A stretch of DNA of 64,000 nt from CAVUXJ01 sp963814975 (GCA_963814975.1 CAWFFB010000026.1:1-64000); one strand, 5' to 3'; counted from the stretch's first letter, positions 1 through 7,650 are shown. Translations and numbers: made by a program. The notes: a model not told the origin generated them from the sequence alone.

Positions 1-1
1 C

Positions 2-208
2 CCGGCCCAGCACGTCACGCGACGTGAAGAAAGGCTCTCGATGATACTCCAGTTCGAGAACCGGCGACGGGCCCCGCGCAATCCGTCGACGGACCTGCAG
101 GCGCCGCTCAGCGAGGACGTCGTGCTCCGCCACGTCGAGGCGCTGCAGGCCCTGACGCGGACGCAGCCGCGCCTCGCGCGGGCCATCCTCGGCATGACGG
201 ATGGCTGA
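2..208 (+). CDS. C-terminal part of an unrecognised protein, cut by the window edge
   Basis: The frame is open from the window edge to a TGA at 206-208, giving at least 68 residues. It contains an in-frame ATG at 41 and a plausible amphipathic C-terminus (LSEDVVLRHVEALQAL). No family is recognised. An ATG at 201 overlaps its end, as in densely packed phage or plasmid gene strings. It lies in the decayed integrative element that ends near 5.64 kb. It could be a chance ORF in high-GC DNA. Confidence 0.3.
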   Translation, partial: PAQHVTRREERLSMILQFENRRRAPRNPSTDLQAPLSEDVVLRHVEALQALTRTQPRLARAILGMTDG

Positions 209-366
209 CACACCCGACGGCCGACGCACCAGCGAGCGCGAAAGGCGGCGCCTAGTTGACTCGGGATGAAGCCCTCTTGCGGCTGAAGAAGCTCGGTCTC
301 ATGGGCGCCGTCCGTAAGGGCGTAACGAGCCCTGCTCGTCGAGCAGAGGCGAAGGAGAGGTACTGA
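201..366 (+). pseudogene. Remnant of a small basic protein
   Basis: An ATG at 201 opens 22 codons ending at TGA 267-269. A different frame, from TTG 256 to TGA 364-366, reads like a real protein tail (EALLRLKKLGLMGAV, then an Arg/Lys-rich end). The two parts look like one small gene with a frame break near 255-265. No family is recognised. It overlaps the end of the preceding ORF, a packing typical of mobile-element cargo. Low confidence. Confidence 0.25.
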
Positions 367-371
367 CGGAT

Positions 372-638
372 CCAACGCGGACAACAAGGATCTTTTGCGG
401 CGGATCGAGGAGCAGTTCGGAGCCGCTGTTCGAGTTTCTCCACGGGCACGATCGCTACCTCTCTGCGAGCTGCCGACCACGGCGAGGTCTACGGCGTCGA
501 GGCGCAGTTCTGGAAGAATGAGGAATTGTCTACAGTCGACGCTTCGATGCGCGGTTGGACCGGACGCGGACGCCGCGCGCGCTGGCGATTGCGTGGGCTG
601 AGGCAGAGTGGACGGTCATCGAGAAGGGCGGTGCGTGA
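372..638 (+). pseudogene. Small hypothetical gene broken by several indels
   Basis: Coding-like segments appear in succession in different frames. ADNKDLLRRIEEQF lies near 379-420, EPLFEFLHGHDRYL near 418-465, DHGEVYGVEAQFWKNEE near 475-525, and VYSRRFDARLDRT up to RTVIEKGGA-like text ending at TGA 636-638 (the sequence has W where R might be expected). Joined, they make an acidic-to-basic protein of about 85-90 residues. Its composition is protein-like in every piece, so the gene was real before at least three indels. No function is recognised. An ATG at 638 overlaps the stop and may start a following remnant. Confidence 0.5.
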
Positions 639-750
639 TGGGGCGTGCGTCCCAAAGCAATAAAAGGAACCCGGACGCCACCAACGCAAATTCCCCGGGA
701 ACACGCTCACCAAGCTATACGGGAACAGCCGCAAGGCGGATGAGGCGTAA
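638..750 (+). pseudogene. Remnant of a short basic ORF
   Basis: An ATG at 638 overlaps the stop of the preceding broken gene. The protein-like text (QRKFPGNTLTKLYGNSRKAD) ends at TAA 748-750 but is in another frame from that ATG, so a frame break is required. It is short, basic and unrecognised. It lies between two other mobile-element remnants. It is reported only because the C-terminal text looks coding and runs to a stop with sensible spacing. Confidence 0.22.
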
Positions 751-766
751 CTCGTGGCCGTCGCAG

Positions 767-931
767 CTATCGGGTTTTCAGCATAAGGGCGCCACTCCCG
801 TCGTTAGAGCCGGTGGTACTTGCACTCTGCGTGACGGCGCGGATATCGCCATACAGGAGCAACCTTGGCTTGTTGTATGGCTTCTTCTTCGGCGTTTCAC
901 TGTTCGGCGTTTCACTGTTCGGCTCGTTCAT
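767..931 (-). CDS. Orphan lasso-peptide-type RiPP precursor
   Basis: A 54-residue peptide whose ATG at 931 is preceded by a strong ribosome binding site (AAGGAGG, spacing about 5-6). The leader contains YNKPRLLLYGDIRAVTQ. This fits the YxxP.L..xG motif that lasso leader-binding proteins read, and it has Thr at the penultimate leader position. Cleavage after TQ would leave the 19-residue core SASTTGSNDGSGALMLKTR. Asp9 is spaced for a nine-residue ring to Ser1, with a ten-residue tail. The N-terminus carries a duplicated NSETP, encoded by a 15-bp tandem repeat near 886-920. No lasso protease or cyclase gene is visible in the window, so it is an orphan here. Related leader-only proteins occur in several phyla, and a non-lasso fate is possible. 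Confidence 0.6.
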   Translation of the reverse strand: MNEPNSETPNSETPKKKPYNKPRLLLYGDIRAVTQSASTTGSNDGSGALMLKTR

Positions 932-1095
932 GTGTCCCTCCTTCAGATGACGGAAAACGCCCTGGGCTTCCGAACGTTTGTGCAAATGACGGTTGAGCGC
1001 GTGGAGACGAAGACGGCGCCCATGCTATCGCCGCGTTCCGCCCAATGTAAAGCTCTCGCGAACCACGCGCGTATGGTTACGCATACGACCCACGG

Positions 1096-1422
1096 CGCCC
1101 GCGCCGATAACTTCTTGTCGAGGCCAGCCTCGGCGAGTGTGGGAGGTTCGGTGCCGGATCGAGACCGCACCTCGAGTTGATTACTGCGGGTGCCGCGCGC
1201 GCCAGTGTTCAATCCGATGCTCACCTTCTGTTCGGCAATCAGTTCGCACGCAGACAGCAAAGCGACGCATGCGTCGCATTTTTGCGAGGGCTGGATGATA
1301 GCCGACGAGAACGCGAGCGAGTTCCAGCACGACGATGTCGTGCCACCTGCCACGACATAGACATGGCCCTTCGGCGTCGAGTCGATGGCCGCGGTCATCG
1401 ACGCGTCCGCGCGCGGCGACAT
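1096..1422 (-). pseudogene. Remnant of a phage-type or ParB-like DNA-binding protein
   Basis: The reading frame begins at GTG/ATG-type codons near 1422. The central text, ELIAEQKVSIGLNTGARGT then GTEPPTLAEAGLDKKLSARA (about residues 59-109), matches from memory a linker common in phage and ParB-like proteins, where it precedes RAQ and a helical domain. After the ARA at about 1096 the frame becomes nonsense, so the expected continuation is lost. The N-terminal 55 residues are not recognised and may be fused out of frame. The identification rests on this one motif. It supports a mobile origin for the 1-5.6 kb region. Confidence 0.4.
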
Positions 1423-1466
1423 CGAGCTAGAACCTCCGGCCGCCGGAGGAAGGGTGCAGGTGTCGT

Positions 1467-1488
1467 AACTTTACCGGGCGGTAAAGTT
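1467..1488. promoter_or_regulatory. Perfect 22-bp palindrome, candidate operator
   Basis: Two perfect 10-base arms (AACTTTACCG and CGGTAAAGTT) are separated by GG. No T-run follows that would make it a terminator. It sits about 55 bases beyond the stop of one ribbon-helix-helix-like remnant and near another RHH gene. RHH repressors commonly bind such palindromes. Operator function is inference. Confidence 0.35.
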
Positions 1489-1543
1489 TACAACCTCTCT
1501 AATGTCAGCAAGTTCGTCGGCTGGGTGAAGCCGACGCGATGTC

Positions 1544-1689
1544 TTACCGAACGGGAAGACATATTTCGCCGCGAAGGACGCGCGCCATCCCGCGCCGGAG
1601 CAGATCACGCACCGTCAGCCGCTCACGCCGGGCCAATGCGTCGAGCTGGTCGTACTCGCGCGCGGTGAGTCTCACCGAGACCTGCTCAT
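1544..1689 (-). pseudogene. Ribbon-helix-helix (CopG-like) protein, frame broken at the start
   Basis: The minus strand reads VSVRLTAREYDQLDALARRE, then RLTVRDLLRRGMARVL, ending at a TAA at 1544-1546. A beta-strand of alternating residues followed by two short helices is the pattern of RHH antitoxins and repressors. The only ATG that fits (1687-1689) is in a different frame and reads MSR just before VSVRL, so one extra base probably separates start and body. The restored length would be about 48 residues. No toxin gene is visible beside it. Confidence 0.35.
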
Positions 1690-1738
1690 CCCGACGTTGG
1701 TCGGGGGCACCGGTGGACGGCCACGTCGGTGCGTCACC

Positions 1739-1951
1739 TCAGCGCAACCGGAGGATCACAATGGCGCGCAGGACGGACGACACAGACATGTCGTGATGGG
1801 CCGCGACCTTGATCAGCTTGTCGTGGACCGATGCCGGGAGCCACACACTCACCCCGTGGCGCGGTTCGGGCACCCGCACGGAGCCAGGCGGGCCACGACG
1901 TCCCGGCGGACGAGGCTCCGTCGTCACGTAGTCGTCGGGTGCGTGGTCCAT
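1739..1951 (-). CDS. Small ribbon-helix-helix domain protein
   Basis: A 70-residue protein if started at the ATG at 1951; an upstream in-frame start exists at 1999. The C-terminal half, GVSVWLPASVHDKLIKVAAH then DMSVSSVLRAIVILRL, has the strand-helix-helix pattern of RHH DNA-binding proteins. The N-terminus is Pro/Arg-rich and unstructured. Such proteins act as dimeric repressors or antitoxins, and no partner toxin is apparent. It lies 50 bases beyond the remnant RHH gene on the same strand and 125 bases from an IS630-type element. The start is uncertain because no clear ribosome binding site precedes either candidate. Confidence 0.5.
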   Translation of the reverse strand: MDHAPDDYVTTEPRPPGRRGPPGSVRVPEPRHGVSVWLPASVHDKLIKVAAHHDMSVSSVLRAIVILRLR

Positions 1952-2076
1952 GGAGGGCTGGCCCCATTCTGTCAAGAGTGGTCGTGGTAGTACAGGCAAG
2001 AACTGTCACAAATTGTCTACTACCTTTGTCCGGTGAGCTTCGGTACGTGAGAGAAGCGAGCTGAAGTAGAGTTCTA

Positions 2077-3092
2077 GAGCATTTTTCACAGCTGTCCAGT
2101 GAGCCGATAGCCGGAGTGGCGGATGTAGTTCCGACATTCGGTCGGCGTGTAGAGTGCGAGAGCCGCGGCGACGAGGGCGGTGACCTGATCGAAGGTACGC
2201 GGCCGCGCCGCTCGCAAGAAGGCTTTCAGTGTGGCGAACGCGAGTTCGATCGGGTTGAAGTCAGGACTGTACGGTGGGAGAAAGCGGAGCTGGGCGCCAG
2301 CCGCCGCGATAGCCGCCCGGACCTCCGGTTGTTTGTGCACGGCCAAGTTATCGAGGACGACGACGTCGCCGGCGCGCAACGTGGGCACCAGCACCTGCTC
2401 GCCGTAGGCCAGAAAACTGGGATTGTCGATGGGGCCGTCGAACACGGCCGGCGCGCTCAGCCCGTCCGGCCGCAACCCCACGATGACCGTGTGGGTCTGC
2501 CAGTGCCCGCCGGGCGTGTGATCGCGGAGTCGCTGGCCCCGAAGACTCCGACCATAGCGGCGAAGCAGGTCCGTCGTGACGCCGCATTCATCGAGAAAGA
2601 GGTACTGCCGCACGTCGCGGAGCGGCAGCCAGTCCCGCCAGCGGCGTCGCTGAGCCGCGACGTCGGGCCGCCGCTGCTCGTCGGCGTAGACCGTTTTTTT
2701 ACGCGTGAAATCTCGCTGCTTCAGCGCGCGCCAAATCGTGGTGAGCCCCGCCGTCGTGCGGAGCGCCTCGCGGAGCTCGGCGAGCGTCGCATCGGGCCGG
2801 GCGACGACGAGGGCCGCGAGGCGATCGGCGTCCGCCGCCGCCAACGCCCGCCGGCGAAATTTCGTTTGCGGGCGCGGCGCGAACGCGCCCGTTTCCCGGC
2901 GCCGCTGCTTCAACGCGTCCACCCAGGCGCGACTGACGTGATACCGCGCGGTCAGTTCCTTCGATGACAGCCCCGCGTCTGCATCGCGGAGCACGCGCGT
3001 CCGCAAGTCCATTGAGTACGCCGCCGCCATCCGCACCCCCTGGGCGGAAGACGTACCATGGCCGCGTACCTGAGTACAAGCGGAAAAGGCTC
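2077..3092 (-). mobile_element. IS630-family insertion sequence, complete
   Basis: A 1,016-bp element with imperfect terminal inverted repeats: GAGCATTTTTC at the left end and GGAAAAGGCTC at the right. It is flanked on both sides by TA (2075-2076 and 3093-3094), the dinucleotide that IS630/Tc1-type elements duplicate. It encodes one intact transposase. The transposase stop codon lies inside the left terminal repeat. The intact gene and ends suggest recent arrival in the decayed island. Confidence 0.85.
2086..3036 (-). CDS. IS630 family transposase
   Basis: A DDE-type transposase of 316 residues that moves the surrounding insertion sequence. The first 110 residues form a helix-turn-helix region of the Sleeping Beauty/IS630 type (RTRVLRDADAGLSSKELTAR). 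The catalytic acids are visible in FLDECGV, VVLDNLAVHK and PYSPDFNPIELAF. Many IS630 members need a frameshift between two ORFs, but this copy is one continuous frame. The start may be the internal Met at about residue 4 or 9 (MDLRTRV). The 3' end overlaps the terminal inverted repeat. It appears functional. Confidence 0.92.
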   Translation of the reverse strand: MRMAAAYSMDLRTRVLRDADAGLSSKELTARYHVSRAWVDALKQRRRETGAFAPRPQTKFRRRALAAADADRLAALVVARPDATLAELREALRTTAGLTTIWRALKQRDFTRKKTVYADEQRRPDVAAQRRRWRDWLPLRDVRQYLFLDECGVTTDLLRRYGRSLRGQRLRDHTPGGHWQTHTVIVGLRPDGLSAPAVFDGPIDNPSFLAYGEQVLVPTLRAGDVVVLDNLAVHKQPEVRAAIAAAGAQLRFLPPYSPDFNPIELAFATLKAFLRAARPRTFDQVTALVAAALALYTPTECRNYIRHSGYRLTGQL

Positions 3093-3223
3093 TAACCCTG
3101 AATCGGGAGCGCGAGCGGGCGGTGAACCGCGCACGCCCCCTGAGCAGTCAGCAGCGTGAACCTGCCGACGCGCCTACCTGCATTGTGGCACGTAGTCACG
3201 CCGGCCTCACAAGTGGAGGCCGC

Positions 3224-3877
3224 ATGCCACCCTCAACGGGTTCTCCTGGTAAAGATCCACAACGTTCCCGTGAAGAGAGAAACAACATTGTGGTGGTGAT
3301 CGCCCGTACCGAAGCGATCCTGCATACGGCTCGCCTCGGACTCGAAGACGTGAAAGGAAACGACGCTCGCAGGCGCATTGCGGGGATCCATAACGTGGCG
3401 ACATTCGGCCGGGCCGTCACCAACGTTCTTCAGAACCTCCGGTCAATCGCAACGGGCTTTGATGCGTGGTATCAGCCGAAAGTCGCAGAAATGGCAGGCA
3501 ATCCATTGATGCGGTTTTTCTACACTGTTCGATCGGAAATCCTAAAACAGGGGGCCGTCACGGTATCTTCCGGGGTGCAATTTAGCGGGAATCTGATGGA
3601 AATGATGAAGCGCTTTGAGCCGCCGCCTCGGGCTAAGGGCTTCTTCATAGCAGACTATATCGGCGGGAGCGGATGGGAAGTGGAGACAACCGATGGAACC
3701 ACTGAGAAGTATTACGTCGAGCTTCCAACTGACTTGCCGGGCCTCTGCCTCGACATAAAAACGTACCTCAGCGACGCACCCGGCGATCTACGGAATATTC
3801 CTGCGCCTGTACTCTGTCAACGTTACCTCGACTACCTTGATGCCCTGGTAAAAGAAGCAAAGATCACATTCTTATGA
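3224..3877 (+). CDS. Unrecognised protein, island cargo
   Basis: A 217-residue protein with no domain I recognise. The ATG at 3224 has a GGAGG ribosome binding site five bases upstream, so it is preferred over an in-frame ATG at 3122. There is no signal peptide or clear membrane segment. The middle (about 30-125) is helix-rich and the C-terminal part is mixed, including GFFIADYIGGSGWEVETTDG, with a helical tail. Codon use is less GC-rich than the neighbours, which suits horizontally acquired DNA. It lies between an IS630 element and the integrase remnant. Function unknown. Confidence 0.6.
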   Translation: MPPSTGSPGKDPQRSREERNNIVVVIARTEAILHTARLGLEDVKGNDARRRIAGIHNVATFGRAVTNVLQNLRSIATGFDAWYQPKVAEMAGNPLMRFFYTVRSEILKQGAVTVSSGVQFSGNLMEMMKRFEPPPRAKGFFIADYIGGSGWEVETTDGTTEKYYVELPTDLPGLCLDIKTYLSDAPGDLRNIPAPVLCQRYLDYLDALVKEAKITFL

Positions 3878-4137
3878 AGGGCCGTGTTGAATCGTCAGGC
3901 GGCGGACACCTCAACGATGTAGTCCCGTGTCGCAAGATATGAGCGATTCCCCTTGGGGACGCCATTGTTTCTCGTCGTCCTCGGCGACCGACAAGGCTCG
4001 ACGTGGCCGCGGGCGTGATGCTGCGGAGACCGCCCTCACGGCGCGCGACGTTGGCCCAGGAACGACGAAGAAGCCTGTCGTTATAGCCCACCCATGAGGG
4101 CGTGCGGGAGCGGCTGGCGCGTGAACGACGTGACGCC

Positions 4138-5455
4138 TCAGACGCCTCGCACGAAGGGTACGACGGCCGGTTGCGGCTTCTCGTCCAGAATGGCCGTCAG
4201 GCGACGCGCCCACGTGTTGAGCGCGATCTGCTTCTCGCGGTCGTATTGGTAGCGGTTGTAGACGTGGGTTGCGCGCGGCCCTCCTTCGGCGTGGTTGAGC
4301 ACTTTGGCGATGTCGGCTTGTGGCACCCCGGCCTCCGCCATCTTCGTCGCTGCCGTTCTGCGGAGATCGTGTCCGCGAAAGTCGAACGCCTCGAGCGTCG
4401 GATCGATCTTCTGCAGCTCCACCAGCACCCTCTGCGCGACACGCGCCCCGCCTTTTTTTTCATCCCCGAGCGGCCGTTTGCCGGTGCGGCCGGGGAACAC
4501 CCACTCGCAGTCGTCGACGCGCGGCACCGCGTCTGAGGACCTCGACCGCTGCTGTCGACAGCGGGACCCGATGCGCGATCTTGTTCTTGGTGAGCGTGCC
4601 GGGGATAGTGAGCCAGTTGCCGTCAATGTCAGTCCACCGGAGCTTCGCGAGCTCGCCGCCCGCGTTGCGCCGTGACCAGTCGGAGGCGCAGCAGCGCGCG
4701 CATCGCGGGGCGTTCTGCTTCGCACGCCGCCCACACGAGCCGGATCTCATCGTCGGTGAGCACGCGCTCACGGGACCGCTCCGTGCCGGGTTTCTGAATC
4801 AGACTGGCGACGTTCGCTTCAATCCAGTCGCGCTCGATTGCGAAGTTCAGCATCTTCCGCACGAGCGCCAGGCACCGATTCGCCGTGATGGGGGAGCCAC
4901 GTTCCGCGATGGCCTCGATCAGACGCGCGCACGTCGCGGCGTGTCAGCGCGCTCACCTTCCGCTGCTTCCACGAGGGGAGGACTTCCGCATCGAGCATCC
5001 GCTGGTCGTCGCGCCAGCTCCGTTTCTTCACCTTCGCGTGCTTCTTGATGTAGTCCTTCGCGAGGTCCGCGATGGTGTCGCCCGTTCGGGCGGCCGCGCG
5101 TCGATTCTCTTGCTTCGTGCTGGCCGGGTCGCCTCCCTTCGCGATCTTCCCGCGCTCGACGTGCGCCAGTTTTCGCGCGGCCTTGAGGTCAAGGTCAGGA
5201 TACGTGCCGAGCGTGAGGCGCCGCAGCCGAGGGGCTTGGCCGGTCGATTCGTCGTTAGGCTGCGTGCGGTAGAGCAGCGCCCACGTTTTGCCCCGACGTG
5301 CTGACCCGCACCACCAGCCCGGCAGTGTGTGTGTCGAAATACTCCTGCCGTGAAGAGGTCGGCTTCACCGACTTCAGGAAACGAGCGGTGATCGCGCGGG
5401 TGGCAGGGTTCTTCTCCCTTAGGGCCAATTCTGTTACCCCAATCTGGGGTAACAC
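4138..5455 (-). pseudogene. Phage-type tyrosine integrase, multiply frameshifted
   Basis: Translating the minus strand across frames recovers a P4-type integrase of about 430 residues. It has an N-terminal arm-binding region (FLKSVKPTSSRQEYFDTHTA, then KTWALLYRTQPND, LRRLTLGTYPD), a core-binding domain (KKRSWRDDQRMLDAEVLP), and a catalytic domain. The catalytic set is visible: R in TAQRGGELAKL, HDLRRT, LNHAEGG, and Tyr in VYNRYQYDR. At least four frame breaks occur, and two I checked (near 4665 and 4530) are single extra bases. The gene starts (GTG at 5455) about 140 bases from the 3' half of tRNA-Pro, the usual arrangement for tRNA-targeting islands. As it stands it cannot make an active protein, unless the indels are sequencing errors. 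Confidence 0.85.
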
Positions 5456-5464
5456 TGGGGTAAC
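5433..5464. promoter_or_regulatory. Inverted and tandem GGGGTAAC repeats at the integrase start
   Basis: GTTACCCC at 5433-5440 pairs with GGGGTAAC at 5446-5453, and a third copy follows at 5457-5464 within a tandem CTGGGGTAACA. The cluster overlaps the proposed integrase start and lies between the integrase and the tRNA-Pro fragment. It could be an autoregulatory operator or an arm/excisionase binding site. This is inferred from position only. Confidence 0.35.
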
Positions 5465-5593
5465 AGATGGCTGGTTGCTTGGCTGTAACGCCGTGCAACG
5501 GGATGGTATCAGAAATAGCCCGTATCTATTGGATAAATCGAAGGTTAGGCGGGAATGGTGGGACGCGCTGGAATGGCCTGTAATCCTAACAAA

Positions 5594-5643
5594 CTTGACT
5601 GGGGGTCAAGGGGCCGCCGGTTCGAATCCGGCCATCCCGACCA
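5594..5643 (+). other. 3' half of tRNA-Pro(GGG), probable attachment site (att)
   Basis: The anticodon stem-loop CTTGA-CTGGGGG-TCAAG (anticodon GGG), a TTCGAAT T-arm, the 3' acceptor strand CATCCCG, discriminator A and encoded CCA are all present. The sequence upstream of the anticodon arm has no matching D-arm or 5' acceptor strand, so this is not a complete tRNA gene. A tRNA 3' half next to an integrase is the signature of one end of an integrated element. The intact tRNA-Pro and the opposite att copy should lie left of this window. Confidence 0.75.
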
Positions 5644-5726
5644 CTTTTCGCTGTGCACGTCGTGTCGGGGTTCTAGCCGGACCTGAGCTGACAGCTTGCT
5701 AGCCGAGGCTGTCACACGTGGTGTGG

Positions 5727-6512
5727 CTAACGGGAATGGGAATCGAGCCGTGGTTGAACCACCGCTTTAAGGAGGTTCGTCGCGGTCCGATAGCATTCGC
5801 ACGAGGCCAACTCTAGTCTTTTGCGGTCGCCGATGGTCAGATGACCCCGACGATACGTAATCAACCCCGCCTTCTGCAGCGTCCCGGCGACGACGGTCAC
5901 GGTCGGGCGGCTCGCCCCGAGCATCATCGCGACGAACTCCTGCGTGAGCGGAAAGTCGCTTCTGCCCATGCGGTCCTGTGCCAGCAGGAGCCAGCGGGCC
6001 AGCCGTTGCTCGACGGAATGCATGGCATTACAAGCGGTGGATTGCATGATGAAACCGACGAGCGCCTGCCCGAAGCGGGTGACGACCTCGTAGAACGCTC
6101 CACGTCGATCCATCTCGCGTCGAAAGGCGTCAGCCGTCATCCGGAAACAGATGTCGGTCTCGCCCTGGACCATCGACAGGGCCGCCGCTGGGTTGTCGTC
6201 CAGCACCGCGGACGCGCCGATCATGCCTTCCCGTCCAACGGTGGCCACCTCCACCATCCCGCCGTCTTCGAGCACGGTCAACATCGAGAAGAATCCGCCT
6301 CCCGGGAAATACACGTGCCGAATGCGGTCACCGGGCTTGTGAACGACTTTCTTGAGCTCCAGTGGGACCAATTCGAGCGCGTGCGCGACACGCTTGTAGT
6401 CGTCGTTGGGGAGGGCGTTGAGAAGATGATTCAGGTTCGGTGGTGGTCGGTCTCGCGATAGGGATTGCGTTGAACGGCGCTTGCGCAAAATCACCACCTC
6501 CCTGACCGCCAA
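5727..6512 (-). CDS. Crp/Fnr family transcriptional regulator
   Basis: A one-component regulator with an N-terminal cyclic-nucleotide-type sensor domain (about residues 30-150, including the PGDRIRHVYFPGGGFFSMLT hairpin and VGREGMIG). The C-terminal winged helix (about 165-230) has LTQEFVAMMLGASRPTVT as recognition region. No FNR-type cysteine cluster or clear cAMP-binding Arg-Ser pair is seen, so the ligand is unknown. The start is a TTG at 6512. An alternative TTG at 6488 has GGGAGG eight bases upstream and may be the true start. It stands alone, divergent from a receiver protein across 276 bases that hold no gene I can see and presumably both promoters. Confidence 0.88.
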   Translation of the reverse strand: MAVREVVILRKRRSTQSLSRDRPPPNLNHLLNALPNDDYKRVAHALELVPLELKKVVHKPGDRIRHVYFPGGGFFSMLTVLEDGGMVEVATVGREGMIGASAVLDDNPAAALSMVQGETDICFRMTADAFRREMDRRGAFYEVVTRFGQALVGFIMQSTACNAMHSVEQRLARWLLLAQDRMGRSDFPLTQEFVAMMLGASRPTVTVVAGTLQKAGLITYRRGHLTIGDRKRLELASCECYRTATNLLKAVVQPRLDSHSR

Positions 6513-6788
6513 AAGGCGGCTGGCTCTAAGGAGGTCGTCGCGGGCCTACCTGGCCCTGTTCAGGGCAAGACAGGCGGGAGTCCCTCGAGGAGTGAGCGAG
6601 TCTATAGACGTTGTTCGTCGAAGTCGGTCAGCTATCTAACCAATCGTTTCATGCAATCCGAAGGATACGCGCAGAGCTGTTCAGGTGTGGGGGGACCCAA
6701 GTGTAAGCAACCAGACAGACGTCCACCGCCAACAACAATATTCTAACCTCTCACTAAACTACAGCTGACTGGGCTGCCGGGGGGAGAA

Positions 6789-7214
6789 ATGCCACACCCA
6801 ACGGTGATGCTCGTGGGGTCCGTGCAGGACGACCACGAGATGTATGGGGCATATTTACGGGGCGCGGCCTTCGCGGTCATCGAGGTCGATCACATAGCCG
6901 AAGCCCTGGCGTGTGCCACCGCCGTCGATGTCGTGGTCACGGACATACGAGTGCGCGGTTTCTCTGACGGCCTTGGCCTGGTTCGTCAGCTTCGACGCGA
7001 CAACGCCACCAAGGGCATTCCCATCATCGTGCTGACCGCGTGCGCCTTCGAGTCGGATCGGCAGGCCGCCGAACGTGCTGGGTGCGACGGGTTCCTCGCC
7101 AAGCCCTGTTTACCAGATGCGCTTCTCACCGAGATCCGCCGTGTGTTGGCGCGGCGATTATCGCGTCGGCTCCCCTCCCGTACGAGCATCCGTCCGAAGC
7201 GGCACGCCAGTTGA
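6789..7214 (+). CDS. Stand-alone response regulator receiver protein
   Basis: A 141-residue CheY-type receiver with no output domain. The phosphoacceptor Asp is in VVVTDIRVRG (about residue 52), with the switch Thr in IIVLTACAF and the conserved Lys in GFLAKPC. The acidic pocket is reduced to a DD pair (VQDDHEM), slightly different from the usual position. It ends in an Arg-rich tail. The start ATG follows a GGGGGGAGAA-type purine stretch. No kinase gene is adjacent, and two broken receiver genes lie nearby on the opposite strand. It probably shuttles phosphate to an unlinked partner. Confidence 0.85.
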   Translation: MPHPTVMLVGSVQDDHEMYGAYLRGAAFAVIEVDHIAEALACATAVDVVVTDIRVRGFSDGLGLVRQLRRDNATKGIPIIVLTACAFESDRQAAERAGCDGFLAKPCLPDALLTEIRRVLARRLSRRLPSRTSIRPKRHAS

Positions 7215-7220
7215 CCATTG

Positions 7221-7650
7221 TCACCGGCTGCCAAGATCCCAGGTTCCTCGCCCTTTGGGCCAAGGACTCTTTCGATCACGGCCCTTCCGCAGCAACTTCT
7301 TCATCAGCGTGAGCAGGCCCGTGGGCTCGATCGGCTTGGGCAGAAACGTCACACCGGCCTGCCGGGATTGCGTTCGACCGGGGCGTAGGGAAATCCCGTG
7401 CTGACGATTGCAGGAACGGCGCGCCAACCAGATCGATTGGCGAACGACGCAAGACTTCCGATACAACTCGATCGTCTGGCCTCCCTTGATGAAATGTCGG
7501 AAGACCCTATCTGCTTCGAAAGCGGCAACCTCGAAATCACCGGCAAATCCTGAGAGCAACAGGCGATAATGATCGGCGAGGCCATCCGGGCGACCCGCGA
7601 GGCCCAATACCCTCGCAGGGGTCGTCTGAACGGACGATGGACGACCGGTG
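7221..7650 (-). pseudogene. Broken response regulator receiver gene
   Basis: The minus strand ends with QAGVTFLPKPIEPTGLLTLM, the Lys-Pro motif and last helix of a receiver domain. The piece before it, PAIVSTGFPYAPVERN, is in another frame. Upstream text is not recognisable as the acidic-pocket half. The intact parts closely resemble those of the broken receiver at 9360-9717 (QAGAQFLLKPIDPNGLLTLV), so the two are paralogues. Start and exact extent are uncertain. Non-functional as read. Confidence 0.5.

Noticed and set aside
2116..2967. A 283-codon plus-strand ORF opposite the transposase
   Set aside because: Antisense shadow of the DDE transposase, no family features.
5555..5643. A complete tRNA gene at the integrase locus
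   Set aside because: Only the anticodon arm, T-arm and 3' acceptor are present. The preceding bases do not form a D-arm or the matching 5' acceptor strand.
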